Below are positions 35,800 to 45,774 of a DNA stretch of 64,000 nucleotides, piece after piece; position 1 is the first letter of the stretch, and each line of letters opens with the position of its first letter. Source of the stretch: Luteirhabdus salina (GTDB lineage: Bacteria > Bacteroidota > Bacteroidia > Flavobacteriales > Flavobacteriaceae); assembly GCA_025384855.1 (NCBI GenBank), contig JALAHT010000001.1, forward strand, positions 997,064 through 1,061,063. The letters run 5' to 3'. The notes below the pieces were generated by a model. It was given only the letters and a program-made list of their open reading frames with translations, searched no databases and was not told the DNA's origin. Position numbers and translations under genes: made by a program.

Positions 35800-36662
35800 A
35801 ACGAATTTTGGTGACAGGAGCATCGGGTCAGTTAGCCACGTGTATTCGTGATGCGGCTTCCGAGTTTCCCAACTTTATGATGGTTTTTCAAGACCGTTCG
35901 GGATTGGATATTACGAAATATGCTGAAGTAGAGGCTTACTTCAAAACCCATGACTTCGATTATTGTATCAATACGGCAGCATATACGAATGTTGAAGAAG
36001 CGGAAAAGCAATCTGATGTAGCTTTTTCAGTGAATGCCGATGGTGCGCGAAATGTAGCCGATGCGTGTAATGAACATGACGTTACCATGATTCATATCTC
36101 CACTGACTATGTTTTTGATGGAAAAAAGGGAAGTCCGTATCGCGAGAGCGATGCGACAGCACCTATTAATATTTATGGGGCTTCTAAGTTACAGGGTGAA
36201 GAGCATGTGAGGGCCTCTTGTCCGAATCATTATATCTTTAGGACGTCATGGCTGTATTCGCAATATGGTCATAACTTTCTCAAATCGATGTTACGATTGG
36301 GGACTGAAAAAAAGGAATTGACCATCACTACAGAACAAACAGGATGCCCAACGAATGCAAACGATTTAGCGAAGGCAATACTTCTAACGATTGATAGCAA
36401 CGACCATGGATATGGAGTGTATCACTATAGCAATGAAGGGGAAGCCACGTGGTTTGACTTCGCTGAGTCGATATTTCAAGCCAGCGGACAAATTGCTAAC
36501 ATTTTGTTAAAAAAAACCGACCATTATCCTACATTTGCGCAACGTCCTGTGTACAGTGTATTAAACTGTGAAAAGGTATCAAACAATCGAAACATAACCA
36601 TTAAAAACTGGAAGGTTAGCCTTCAGGAACTAATTAATAAGACAACTTATGGCAGCAAATAA
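35796..36662 (+). CDS. rmlD: dTDP-4-dehydrorhamnose reductase
   Basis: Reduces the epimerised keto sugar to dTDP-L-rhamnose, completing the pathway. It is a 288-aa NAD(P)-dependent reductase with the GASGQLA start, STDYVFDG, and YGASKLQGE with the catalytic tyrosine and lysine. It overlaps rmlC by 4 bp and the next gene by 14 bp, so the four rml genes and the Wzz-like gene are translationally coupled. The sequence contains an eight-A run at 36509-36516. Confidence 0.95.
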   Translation: MKRILVTGASGQLATCIRDAASEFPNFMMVFQDRSGLDITKYAEVEAYFKTHDFDYCINTAAYTNVEEAEKQSDVAFSVNADGARNVADACNEHDVTMIHISTDYVFDGKKGSPYRESDATAPINIYGASKLQGEEHVRASCPNHYIFRTSWLYSQYGHNFLKSMLRLGTEKKELTITTEQTGCPTNANDLAKAILLTIDSNDHGYGVYHYSNEGEATWFDFAESIFQASGQIANILLKKTDHYPTFAQRPVYSVLNCEKVSNNRNITIKNWKVSLQELINKTTYGSK

Positions 36663-37638
36663 TCAAGATGAAATTGATTTGGGAAAAGTATCTGCTTCTT
36701 TTCGCCGATCCTTTAATGGGTTTTTAGCTTGGATCTATGAAACCCTAATGTACTTTTTAAAACGATGGTATATCGTTTTGGGCATTATCGTTTTAGGGAT
36801 TGTGCTTGGCTATTTTATGGAACAATCAACTTATCCTAAGAAAGAAACGGAATTACTAGTGGCCATTAATTATAATCAGGCACCATACGTATACAAAAGT
36901 ATAGATCAGCTAACATATGCGTTGGAAAACCAAGATACTGCTTCACTACGACGTATAGGATTTTATAAGAACGCTCGATTTTTAGTGAAAGGTATAGAGA
37001 TAGAACCAGTTGTGGATGTCTTGGAGATAATGGACGACTTACAACAAAGCGATCGGAATATGGAGGTGCTTATTGAGCAATCGCAATATGAAGACGATTT
37101 GTTAACCTCTGGGATGTTTTATGATCATTACGATCTTCACATCATAAAACTATCGGTTGCTAACGATGGAGCAGAAGAAACTGTTCAAACAGTATTGGAT
37201 TTCTTCAATAAACGTGAATTGATTTCACGTTTAGGGCAGGTGGGAAAAAAGAACCTGGAACGTAAAATAAGAGAGCTTCAATTAAGTGTGGCATACACCG
37301 ATTCTATCTTAAAGCGATATGGAACCGTTAACGATGCGCAACAAGCAAATCCAAATCAAGTGAGTTTCAATCTCTTGGATTTAACCAATAACAATATGCA
37401 CTTGCTTTCTGAAGAAAAAGAGCGTCTTCTTGATCGCTTGGAGGACTTAGAAGCCAACTTGGCAATGAGCGATGATACGGTGGTTGTCGTTAACGACCCA
37501 CTGCTAACGGTTAAGAAGGGACTACTGAGCAATAAGATGGTTTCTTACCCTTTTGCGTTTTTATTTATTTATCTCGTAGTCCTAGTTATTCTATACTTCC
37601 TAAATCTAGGGAAGCAATATTCAAAGGAATACAAGTAA
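36649..37638 (+). CDS. Wzz-type chain length determinant / lipopolysaccharide biosynthesis protein
   Basis: A 329-aa inner-membrane protein with two membrane helices, at about 40-57 and 300-320, and a periplasmic coiled domain between them. This is the shape of Wzz/PCP1 co-polymerases that set chain length. No cytoplasmic tyrosine kinase domain is attached, so it is of the O-antigen rather than the capsule (Wzc) type. It overlaps rmlD by 14 bp and is followed 8 bp later by the flippase. Confidence 0.75.
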   Translation: MAANNQDEIDLGKVSASFRRSFNGFLAWIYETLMYFLKRWYIVLGIIVLGIVLGYFMEQSTYPKKETELLVAINYNQAPYVYKSIDQLTYALENQDTASLRRIGFYKNARFLVKGIEIEPVVDVLEIMDDLQQSDRNMEVLIEQSQYEDDLLTSGMFYDHYDLHIIKLSVANDGAEETVQTVLDFFNKRELISRLGQVGKKNLERKIRELQLSVAYTDSILKRYGTVNDAQQANPNQVSFNLLDLTNNNMHLLSEEKERLLDRLEDLEANLAMSDDTVVVVNDPLLTVKKGLLSNKMVSYPFAFLFIYLVVLVILYFLNLGKQYSKEYK

Positions 37639-37646
37639 GAAATTAA

Positions 37647-38939
37647 ATGAAGGACAGGTGGAAAAAATTAGTGGAAAACTCTTTTGCAAAAAAAAGTATT
37701 TGGGTGCTATTTCTACGAATTATGGGTGTAGGCCTCTTATTCGGGATAACGCTTTTTATCACTAATGTTTTTGATGCCTCCTTTGTTGGCGAATATGACC
37801 TAGCTCGTTCTGTATTATTTATCTTGGGAAGCGCGGCATTACTAGGTTTCAACCAAGCCATTATCTATTATGCTGGATATCTGAAAGCGCATAAAAGTAG
37901 CGATCAGCTGTGGGGAATTTACCTTAAAATGGTAGGTTTTAGTTTGGGAATAGCAGTACTTCTTTGCCTTATCTGTTGGATGGTACCCACCTATTGGATC
38001 GATTATTTTTTCGATAAACCAATCTACCCGCTAATTTTTAAAACGACAGCCACGGCTTTTTTCTATAGCCTGACCATGTTGAATATCGATACTTTAAGAG
38101 GGTTAGGAATTATTATCGCTTCAGAAGTATTTCGAAATATATTTCGGCATTTATTCTTCGGCATATTGGTTGTAAGCCTATATTATTATAACGCTTTTCA
38201 GTGGTTAGCCGATATGTTTCTTGTTAGCTTTTTACTCTTGGCGTTCATTTCAACGGTATACTTGCTTTTTCGGTTCAGAAAAGAAGCAAAAAGCAGTATT
38301 CCAACTTTTTCCTTGAAAACAATTTTGAAAACAGCTTATCCCATGTCTATTAGTGCCATGGCATTTTTTTTATTACAAAGTATCGATCTGCTCTTGATAG
38401 GAAAATTCATGGAACTGAAGTATGTCGCCTTTTATGCTGTAGCATTAAAAATAGCAATGATTATCTCCATTTTATTAGCATCGGTTAATGCTGTATTTGC
38501 ACCAAAGATTTCAGAGCTTTATGCTTCAAAGAAGGTTGAAGAACTATCGCTTCAAATAAAGAAAGTAACAAGGATGACCGTCGTTTTTACTGCACCATTA
38601 ATTGTTTTGGTAGTATTATTTAGCAGGACAGTATTGTCTTTCTTTGGAGAAGGATATACCGTAGCCAAAACAGCCCTTCTAATTTTGTTGGCTGGTCAAA
38701 CCGTCAACGTCTTATGCGGTTCCATGGGAACCTATATGGATATGACAGGGTATCAAAATGTTTTTCAGAAAATTTTACTCTTGGCATTAGGTGTCAATAT
38801 CGCGTTAAATTGGTTTATGATTCCTATCTATGGATTGGTCGGAGCAGCTATTGCAACCGCTGTAAGCACAATTACCTGGAACATCTTAGGAACGGTATAC
38901 GTATACAATAAAAGAGGAATTAAAACCTTTTTACATTAG
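37647..38939 (+). CDS. lipid-linked oligosaccharide flippase (Wzx family)
   Basis: A 430-aa polytopic membrane protein of the MOP/polysaccharide transport superfamily with about 12 to 14 helices. The N-terminal ITLFITNVFDASFVGEYDLARSVLF and the helix pairs with TAYPMSISAMAFFLLQSIDLLLIGKFM are typical of Wzx. It moves undecaprenyl-linked repeat units across the inner membrane for polymerisation. Two eight-base homopolymers occur in it (A8 near codon 14 and T8 near 38355). It lies directly before the sulfotransferase. Confidence 0.9.
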   Translation: MKDRWKKLVENSFAKKSIWVLFLRIMGVGLLFGITLFITNVFDASFVGEYDLARSVLFILGSAALLGFNQAIIYYAGYLKAHKSSDQLWGIYLKMVGFSLGIAVLLCLICWMVPTYWIDYFFDKPIYPLIFKTTATAFFYSLTMLNIDTLRGLGIIIASEVFRNIFRHLFFGILVVSLYYYNAFQWLADMFLVSFLLLAFISTVYLLFRFRKEAKSSIPTFSLKTILKTAYPMSISAMAFFLLQSIDLLLIGKFMELKYVAFYAVALKIAMIISILLASVNAVFAPKISELYASKKVEELSLQIKKVTRMTVVFTAPLIVLVVLFSRTVLSFFGEGYTVAKTALLILLAGQTVNVLCGSMGTYMDMTGYQNVFQKILLLALGVNIALNWFMIPIYGLVGAAIATAVSTITWNILGTVYVYNKRGIKTFLH

Positions 38940-38942
38940 GGA

Positions 38943-39857
38943 ATGGAACGTCAGAAAAACATATTGGATTTTTTAATCGTAGGAGCGGCAAAATGCGGTA
39001 CAACTTCCCTAGCTGACTATTTGAATCAAAATAAAGCTATTCAGATAGCTAGAAAAAAGGAACCTAAATACTTAACGTATGAATTTTTAAAGAATTCGGG
39101 CTATCAGGGGCCAGGCGATAAACAGACAGAAGATTATGCCGTCAAGAGTTTTGAAGAATATATAAAATTATTCGATAGAAAAAAGGGCCATGTGAAACTC
39201 GGGGAAGCAAGTGTAGACACATTATATTTCTACCAACAAACCATTCCGAAGATAAAAAAGGAAGTAGGGAGTCCGAAGATTATTATAATGTTGCGCGACC
39301 CCGTGAAAAGAGCTATTTCGGCATATTCGCACCTGGTGAGAGATGAAAGGGAAACCGAATCCTTTGAAAAAGGGTTAGAACTGGAGGAGTTCAGAATGAA
39401 AAATGGCTTCGAATTCATTTGGGCCTATAAGGATGCAGGATTATACTACGATTCCGTGAAGGCATTTAGACAGCACTTCGATCATGTTATGGTGCTGTTT
39501 TTTGAAGACTTTATTCAAAACCCTGTGGAAAGCACTCATAGCGTAATGGATTTTCTTGGTGTTGAGGAGAAGCATACCATCACACTTTCACGACATAATA
39601 TCTCTGGCACCCCTAAAATGAAGGGTATTAATAGGTTTCTTAGTCAACCATCCAAGGCCAAGGATTTAGTTAAAAGAATTGTTGGTCAGAATGCCGGAGT
39701 ATTGATAAAAAATAAAATTCAGGAGCGTAATCTGAATTCAATTGAAGTATCGAAGGTCACAAAACAACGACTTTTTCAACATTTTGAAGACAGCATAGAA
39801 GCCTTAGAGGAAGAACTGAACGTTTCACTTGAACGCTGGAAAGCACCCTATCGATGA
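38943..39857 (+). CDS. sulfotransferase family protein
   Basis: A 304-aa PAPS-dependent sulfotransferase. FLIVGAAKCGTTSLADYL at residues about 11-28 is the 5'-phosphosulfate binding loop. IIMLRDPVKRAISAYSHL is the 3'-phosphate binding motif. Placement between the flippase and a polymerase inside a glycan locus suggests it sulfates the polysaccharide. A PAPS-producing system is not in the window. Cytoplasmic; starts 3 bp after the wzx stop and overlaps the next gene by 4 bp. Confidence 0.9.
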   Translation: MERQKNILDFLIVGAAKCGTTSLADYLNQNKAIQIARKKEPKYLTYEFLKNSGYQGPGDKQTEDYAVKSFEEYIKLFDRKKGHVKLGEASVDTLYFYQQTIPKIKKEVGSPKIIIMLRDPVKRAISAYSHLVRDERETESFEKGLELEEFRMKNGFEFIWAYKDAGLYYDSVKAFRQHFDHVMVLFFEDFIQNPVESTHSVMDFLGVEEKHTITLSRHNISGTPKMKGINRFLSQPSKAKDLVKRIVGQNAGVLIKNKIQERNLNSIEVSKVTKQRLFQHFEDSIEALEEELNVSLERWKAPYR

Positions 39858-41302
39858 AAAAACAATTTCTAAAGTGGAAGGAGTGGAAGCCAACCTTACG
39901 GGGATGGTTACAGCTATTGTTTGTATTGGGGCTGTTTTTTATGCCCTTTAATACCTACTCTGGGATTCCCTTTCTTGGTGAGTATCAAAACGATGCATCG
40001 GTTCCCTTTTTATTGATGGGGTTTGGATTGGTAGTGATAGATATCGCCATGCGGAAAAAATTAATCGTTCCACTGCATACCTTGGCTACCAAGCTTTTAG
40101 TAATCTTTTTGATTTGGAGTATCGCTACATTTTTAATCAACCTTCCAGAAATTAAGGAACACTTTTTTAAAAACACCTTCGGAATCGAGCGCTTTATTCG
40201 CCAGTACATCGCCTTATTATTCTCGGCAGTACTCTTCTTTTATTTTTTCTATTATATCGTTCGAAACCATACGTTGGTAGAGCTATTAAAAAGCATTAGA
40301 GGTATCTTATTGATTTCTCTTTTGTTTGTGAGCTTTTATGCCATGTTCGAATTCTTGGCGGTTCGATTGCGGCTTTCGCCTGCATATACGGTCTTGGGGA
40401 TCTTCAATTACTTTCCCTTCATCGAGCGGACGTATTTTCGCGATCGAATATCAAGCGTAGCTTCTGAAGCACCTTATTTGGCAATTTATTTAATCACTAT
40501 TGCAGGGTGGATGTTCAGTTACGTCGTTACCCACCAAAGAAAATGGTATCGGTTTCTTCCACTGCTGGTAGTGTTGATCCTTACCTTCTTTTCAGGATCG
40601 AGGACAGGAATGGTAGTTGTTTTATTACAATTGGGCGTTTTTGTTTTATTATTGATGCGCGATATTAAATATCGAAAACCCATTCTTCAATTTTTAGGAG
40701 TTGCTGTGCTGTTAGCTGTTTTTATTTACCTGCTAAGTCCAAGGACCGTAAACGAGGAGGTAAGCGATAAGCTAGATAGTTTAAATTTCGAAAAGAACCT
40801 ATTTGAAAATATTTCGAATAAAAGTCGCTTTGGAATGCAAGTAGCTTCATTGAAGACTTTTTCACATAACCCAATCGTCGGCGTCGGTTTCGGTCAGCAA
40901 TCTTACCACAACCGGTATTTTTACCCCTATTGGGCGGTTCGAAACAACTGGGAATTTGAATTGCTCTATAAAAACAGAAATTTTGAATCCTTTCCGCCAG
41001 GGTACAACCTATACACACGGCTATTAGCGGAAACGGGCATTATAGGGGCAGGCATCTATTTGCTCTTTCTATTGGTTTTGATATGGCGATCGTTTCGGTA
41101 TGCGCTATCGAAAGATAAGGACATCCGAGTCTTGTCCGAAGTGCTGCTTGTATCCTTTATCGGATTTTCGGTGAACTGGTTCCAAATCGATTCGTTTAGA
41201 ATGTACGGTTTCTGGTTATGTGTAGCGCTATTCTGTTATCTTGAAATTGAATATAATCGCCGTAAGCAAGAAGGCCTAGATGAAGGAAAAGACCATGCGT
41301 GA
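39854..41302 (+). CDS. O-antigen polymerase/ligase family membrane protein (Wzy/WaaL type), copy 1
   Basis: A 482-aa protein with about 11 membrane helices and one large periplasmic loop (about 280-380), the layout of O-antigen ligase/polymerase (Wzy_C). It contains FSGSRTGMVVVLLQL and NPIVGVGFGQ, the short motifs characteristic of the family. Polymerases and ligases cannot be told apart by sequence alone. It overlaps the sulfotransferase by 4 bp and the following glycosyltransferase by 23 bp. Confidence 0.85.
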   Translation: MKKQFLKWKEWKPTLRGWLQLLFVLGLFFMPFNTYSGIPFLGEYQNDASVPFLLMGFGLVVIDIAMRKKLIVPLHTLATKLLVIFLIWSIATFLINLPEIKEHFFKNTFGIERFIRQYIALLFSAVLFFYFFYYIVRNHTLVELLKSIRGILLISLLFVSFYAMFEFLAVRLRLSPAYTVLGIFNYFPFIERTYFRDRISSVASEAPYLAIYLITIAGWMFSYVVTHQRKWYRFLPLLVVLILTFFSGSRTGMVVVLLQLGVFVLLLMRDIKYRKPILQFLGVAVLLAVFIYLLSPRTVNEEVSDKLDSLNFEKNLFENISNKSRFGMQVASLKTFSHNPIVGVGFGQQSYHNRYFYPYWAVRNNWEFELLYKNRNFESFPPGYNLYTRLLAETGIIGAGIYLLFLLVLIWRSFRYALSKDKDIRVLSEVLLVSFIGFSVNWFQIDSFRMYGFWLCVALFCYLEIEYNRRKQEGLDEGKDHA

Positions 41303-42098
41303 AAAACCTGCCATAGCGATTCTAATTCCGCATTATAACAATGTTGAAGGCCTCTGTGCAGCTATCGAGTCTATTCGTGAAACAATACCTCTTAAAGTGC
41401 TAGTGGTCGACGATGGAAGTCGTGCCGATCCTATCGATGAGGAACAGCTGCGAACTAGAGCTGCAGAAAACCTTCAACTTTCTTTTACATACTTACCTAA
41501 AAATAAAGGAATTCAATACGCACTAAATGCTGGGTTGGACGTATTAAGGAAAGATGATATACGGTATATAGCTCGATTGGATTGCGATGATATCTGCACA
41601 TCGGGAAGATTCCAAAAACAATTGGATTTTATGGAAAGTCATTCAGAAGTAGCAATCGTGGGGTCCTTCATTCAATACGTAGATCCTGATGGAAACCCGC
41701 TGTTTAAATTGAAGCTTCCTATTACGCATGAAAGCATAAAAAAGCGAATGTTTATCAATGCTATGCTCATTCATCCTGCAATTTTCTTTCGAAAGGAGGT
41801 GCTGGAGAAAGTACCGCAGTACCCTACCGAATATAAGGCAGCTGAAGATTATGCTTTTTATTTTGAATTGCTCAAGCATTATCAATTTGCCAATATCCCA
41901 GAGGTTTTGGTGCAATGCGAGATGAATCCCGAAGGCATATCTGGGAGAAGTAGAAAGAATCAACTGAAGAATAGATTGCGACTTATTTTGAAGCATTTCG
42001 ATTACTCACCTATGGCGTTTTATGGCATACTCCGAAATAGTATTATCTATATTACACCCACAGCGGTATTGTTTCAACTAAAAAAAGCATTTAAATAG
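41280..42098 (+). CDS. glycosyltransferase family 2
   Basis: A 272-aa inverting glycosyltransferase with a GT-A fold. AIAILIPHYNNVEGL begins the nucleotide-sugar binding domain and RLDCDDICTSGRF holds the DXD-like acidic residues. An alternative start at the ATG 41295 would drop five residues. The overlap with the preceding gene would then shrink from 23 to 8 bp. The sugar donor cannot be deduced. Confidence 0.87.
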   Translation: MKEKTMREKPAIAILIPHYNNVEGLCAAIESIRETIPLKVLVVDDGSRADPIDEEQLRTRAAENLQLSFTYLPKNKGIQYALNAGLDVLRKDDIRYIARLDCDDICTSGRFQKQLDFMESHSEVAIVGSFIQYVDPDGNPLFKLKLPITHESIKKRMFINAMLIHPAIFFRKEVLEKVPQYPTEYKAAEDYAFYFELLKHYQFANIPEVLVQCEMNPEGISGRSRKNQLKNRLRLILKHFDYSPMAFYGILRNSIIYITPTAVLFQLKKAFK

Positions 42099-42132
42099 GA
42101 AGATTTTATCTAACACCACTAAAACAGTAGGT

Positions 42133-43344
42133 ATGAAAATATTATTGAAGTCAATTTATCCATACGCATTTTCCTTGCTGTTATTGATTGTTCCTTTCGA
42201 CGATTATGTTCGGGCGCTTCCAAATATATTGCTAGCTATTTTAGGACTCGGGTTTTTCTTCACCGTTACAAAACAAGACTTTAAAAAGTTAAAAACACCT
42301 AGCATACTTCTTTTCTTCGCACTAATTGTGTTTATAGCCTTCGGAATGCTGATAAATGGCAGGATGGAAAGCGATTTCTTTGTGCTGAAGAAAATTCTCA
42401 TTGTAGTAGTACTGATTATACTATCGCTTCCCATAGAGGATATGAAAAAGGTTTTTAGAGCCATTATCTTTTCATCCCTGCTCGCCATCGTCTTTTCGCT
42501 ATATAATATCGTAATGCTCGTGGCTGAAACTGGGGCATTCGATTTTGGAAATAACACCTACGCTAATAATACACTTTTATTCGATCGGCTATACTTAGGA
42601 TTGTTAAGCACGGTTAGCTTTATAATTTCCTATGCCTCAATCTCCTCTAAATATAAAGCAGAGAACAGGTATCACCTTGCCAATGTTATCCTTCAAATAC
42701 TATTTGTATTGTTGGTAGTATCCAGATTTGCCATTATTGCAATGGCTATGGTCGTGTTTTTGCATCAATTCTATTTAAAAATGAGCAAAGGAAGAATTGC
42801 CATCCTGATAGTGTTCGTTGCAGGGGTTTTGGTAGCGGCCTTTGCTTTCAATAAAAACATGTCGCGACGGTTTCTCTATGCAAAGGAGTACAATGCGGAT
42901 AAAACACTTCTTCACAAAGTGAAAACATGGGAGCCAAGAGTGTTTATCTGGTCCTGTGTGCAGCATATTGCAGACAGCTCACCCATTGGTTTCTTTGGAA
43001 AAGGCTTTGAACATACGCAATCGTTGTTGGACGAATGCTATTCTGAAACCATTACCAATGAATCGCAACGAGAATGGTATCTTAAAAAGGGCTATAATAC
43101 GCATAACCAATACTTGGATTTCTATCTGAGCGCTGGCCTACTGGCGGCAGTATTGTTTGTGCTCCTATTACTTGTTTCATTGCTGCGGTATCGAAAATCA
43201 TTTTTCCCAACTGCCTTGCTATTGGTGCTTTTCTTGTTCTGTGGCATTGAAAATATTTTTCATCGGCAATTAGGGGCTTACTTTTTTGGGATTATTCTGA
43301 TATTTTCTCTTTTTCAGAATCCGATCAAGCCCCAAACCGAGTAA
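42133..43344 (+). CDS. O-antigen polymerase/ligase family membrane protein, copy 2
   Basis: A second multi-pass protein of the Wzy/WaaL type, 403 aa, about ten helices. A conserved loop region is KTWEPRVFIWSCVQHI, and GYNTHNQYLDFYLSAGL is the short ligase/polymerase motif with the conserved histidine (HNxYLD). One of the two copies is probably the polymerase and the other the ligase, or they act on different glycans. 35 bp separate it from the previous gene. Confidence 0.85.
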   Translation: MKILLKSIYPYAFSLLLLIVPFDDYVRALPNILLAILGLGFFFTVTKQDFKKLKTPSILLFFALIVFIAFGMLINGRMESDFFVLKKILIVVVLIILSLPIEDMKKVFRAIIFSSLLAIVFSLYNIVMLVAETGAFDFGNNTYANNTLLFDRLYLGLLSTVSFIISYASISSKYKAENRYHLANVILQILFVLLVVSRFAIIAMAMVVFLHQFYLKMSKGRIAILIVFVAGVLVAAFAFNKNMSRRFLYAKEYNADKTLLHKVKTWEPRVFIWSCVQHIADSSPIGFFGKGFEHTQSLLDECYSETITNESQREWYLKKGYNTHNQYLDFYLSAGLLAAVLFVLLLLVSLLRYRKSFFPTALLLVLFLFCGIENIFHRQLGAYFFGIILIFSLFQNPIKPQTE

Positions 43345-43369
43345 TCGAAAACTTATAAAGAAGCTAGTA

Positions 43370-44461
43370 TTGAAATACGTTTTAGTTGTAGATTGGTTAG
43401 ATAAATACGGAGGTGCCGAACGTGTTATTAAATCGCTCGCCCGTGTTTTTCCTGTTGAAAAGTGCTATGCGTTAGTAGATATTATGCAGCAGCATGATAT
43501 TGAAAAGATGTTTAGAGATAAACAGCTTGTTGTTGAGACAACCACTCTTCAAAAATTAGGCAAGCGCTTTAGGATATTCTTCCCCTTTTTCGACTACTTC
43601 AGTAAAAAAATAAGTATCGATAAGGATACCGATATAATAATTTCATCATCCCATGCGGTAGCAAAAGGGGTGCGGAAAACAGCTTCTTCACAACTTCATT
43701 TTTCATATTTTCAGGCACGAAATCAAAAATACCTTTGGGAAGATGCCACACTTTATTTCAAGTTGCCTTCTATAGCTTTAAAACCTTTACTTACTTACTT
43801 ACGGCGATTGGATGTTCAGGCCGCACAACAGCCGGATTATATCATCAGTAACTCGAAATTTGTACAACGATGGGTTAAAAATACCTATAAGCGTGATTCA
43901 GCTGTCATTTATCCTCCAGTAGAACTGGAAAAATTTAAACTGAATACTAACAAGGAAGACTATTATATAGCCGTTGGGAGAATGGAGCCCTACAAACGTT
44001 TTGATATTATCGTTGAAGCGTTTAGAAATTCTGAAAAAAAATTGATCATCGTAGGAGATGGGAGTCAATTGCCAAAACTCAAAAAACACGCTACCGATAA
44101 TATATCTTTTACCGGCTATTTGGAGTCTGAACGCATTTGCGACCTAATAGGAAAAGCCAGAGCGTTTATCCACGCTGGAGTGGAGGATTTTGGTATTGCT
44201 CCCATCGAGGCACAATCCTGTGGTACGCCTATAATTGCATACGGATATGGCGGAGTTTTGGAAACCGTCCTTGAAAACAAAACGGGGATTTTCTTTTATG
44301 AAAAAAATTCCAATAGTTTGTTAGAGGCTTTAAGTACCTTTGAAACTTTAAATTTTAATTATTCATTTATTTCGGAACACGCGCAACAGTTTAGTACCGA
44401 AAAGTTTGAAGACAACCTTCAAAAGTTTGTCTCTGAGAAAATAAAAACAAATAAATCGTGA
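43370..44461 (+). CDS. glycosyltransferase family 4
   Basis: A 363-aa retaining glycosyltransferase with a GT-B fold. The N-terminus is VVDWLDKYGGAERVIKSL and the C-terminal donor-binding half has AVGRMEPYKRFD and the HAGVEDFGIAPIEAQSCGTP motif with its conserved glutamates. The start is TTG at 43370, which puts the Rossmann beta-strand immediately at the N-terminus. The GTG start of ugd overlaps its stop codon. Confidence 0.9.
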   Translation: MKYVLVVDWLDKYGGAERVIKSLARVFPVEKCYALVDIMQQHDIEKMFRDKQLVVETTTLQKLGKRFRIFFPFFDYFSKKISIDKDTDIIISSSHAVAKGVRKTASSQLHFSYFQARNQKYLWEDATLYFKLPSIALKPLLTYLRRLDVQAAQQPDYIISNSKFVQRWVKNTYKRDSAVIYPPVELEKFKLNTNKEDYYIAVGRMEPYKRFDIIVEAFRNSEKKLIIVGDGSQLPKLKKHATDNISFTGYLESERICDLIGKARAFIHAGVEDFGIAPIEAQSCGTPIIAYGYGGVLETVLENKTGIFFYEKNSNSLLEALSTFETLNFNYSFISEHAQQFSTEKFEDNLQKFVSEKIKTNKS

Positions 44462-45774
44462 AAATAACAGTAATTGGAACAGGCTATGTGGGACTCGTTA
44501 CCGGGACCTGTCTTGCCGAAACCGGAAATGAGGTCATTTGCGTCGATATCGATGCAGATAAGGTAGAACGAATGCGAAATGGTGAGGTTCCAATTTACGA
44601 ACCACACCTAGATGTGCTCTTCGATCGAAACATCCAAGCCAATCGATTAAAATTCACAACTTCCTTCGAGGAAGGTTTGGAGTATGGTGAAATCATCTTC
44701 TTAGCCCTTCCCACACCCGAAGGTGAAGACGGGAGTGCCGATTTATCATATGTGCTAAACGTTTCGGAAGAAATAGGAAAAAAAATAAAATCGTATAAGG
44801 TTATTGTCGATAAAAGCACTGTTCCCGTAGGAACCGCCGAAAAAGTGAAAGCGGTCATCGGGGAAAACGCAAAATGTGATTTCGATGTGGTTTCCAATCC
44901 AGAGTTTCTTCGTGAAGGCTTTGCGGTAGATGATTTTTTAAAACCTGAACGCATCGTCATCGGTTCTAGTAGCGAACGCGCCACTAAATTGATGGAAAAG
45001 CTATACAGTCCTTATGTACGCTCTGGGAATCCGATTTTAATTATGGATGAAAAGTCGGCCGAACTCACCAAATATGCGGCAAACTCTTTCTTAGCTACCA
45101 AGATTACCTTTATGAATGAAATCGCCAACTATTGTGAAAAGGTAGGGGCCGATGTCGATAAGGTACGTGTGGGAATAGGGACCGATAGCCGTATTGGAAA
45201 ACGATTTTTATTCCCTGGAATTGGATATGGCGGCTCCTGTTTTCCAAAAGACGTAAAAGCACTTAAAAAAGCGGGGAACGATGTTTCTTATACTTTTGAA
45301 ATCCTCGATTCGGTGATCCAGGTAAATTCAAAACAAAAGACAATCCTACTGCCTAAAATATTGAAACACTTCAATGGCGATATATCCGATAAAACGATTG
45401 CTGTTTGGGGATTGGCCTTTAAGCCAGAAACCGATGATATTCGTGAAGCGCCCTCCATCGATATGATGGAAGGCTTACAGGAAAAAGGTGCCTCTTTAAA
45501 AGTGTTCGATCCAGAAGCAATGGAAAACATCAGAAAGAAATTTGGCAATTCTCTATATTATGCCGAATCGATGTACGATGCCTTGGAAAATGCCGATGCC
45601 CTTTTAATCTGTACGGAATGGAGTATTTTTCGTACGCCAAATTTGGATAAGCTAAAAGAACTTCTAAAAGAACCAATCGTTTTTGATGGAAGAAATCTTT
45701 ATGATGTCGAAGAGATGGAAAGAGAAGGCTTTGCATATATCTCTATAGGAAGAAAAAAAGTAGTAGGAGCATGA
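44458..45774 (+). CDS. ugd: UDP-glucose 6-dehydrogenase
   Basis: Oxidises UDP-glucose to UDP-glucuronate in two NAD-dependent steps. It is 438 aa, starting at GTG (44458), and has the NAD motif [14 protein letters not shown]. The active-site cysteine C261 is in [10 protein letters not shown], with the SNPEFLREG and [12 protein letters not shown] segments. It overlaps the GT4 gene by 4 bp and the next gene, a decarboxylase that uses its product, by 4 bp. Confidence 0.96.
   Translation: MKITVIGTGYVGLVTGTCLAETGNEVICVDIDADKVERMRNGEVPIYEPHLDVLFDRNIQANRLKFTTSFEEGLEYGEIIFLALPTPEGEDGSADLSYVLNVSEEIGKKIKSYKVIVDKSTVPVGTAEKVKAVIGENAKCDFDVVSNPEFLREGFAVDDFLKPERIVIGSSSERATKLMEKLYSPYVRSGNPILIMDEKSAELTKYAANSFLATKITFMNEIANYCEKVGADVDKVRVGIGTDSRIGKRFLFPGIGYGGSCFPKDVKALKKAGNDVSYTFEILDSVIQVNSKQKTILLPKILKHFNGDISDKTIAVWGLAFKPETDDIREAPSIDMMEGLQEKGASLKVFDPEAMENIRKKFGNSLYYAESMYDALENADALLICTEWSIFRTPNLDKLKELLKEPIVFDGRNLYDVEEMEREGFAYISIGRKKVVGA

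Noticed and set aside
36421-36460. CACGTG cores elsewhere (for example in rmlD) as additional parS sites.
   Set aside because: Their flanks do not form the TGTT...AACA palindrome, so they are chance matches to the hexamer.
36509-38363. Eight-base homopolymers in rmlD (A8) and in the flippase (A8 near the start, T8 mid-gene) as phase-variation sites.
   Set aside because: Runs of eight are expected in a low-GC genome, all three frames are open and there is no evidence of slippage. Deep sequencing of a population could reopen this.
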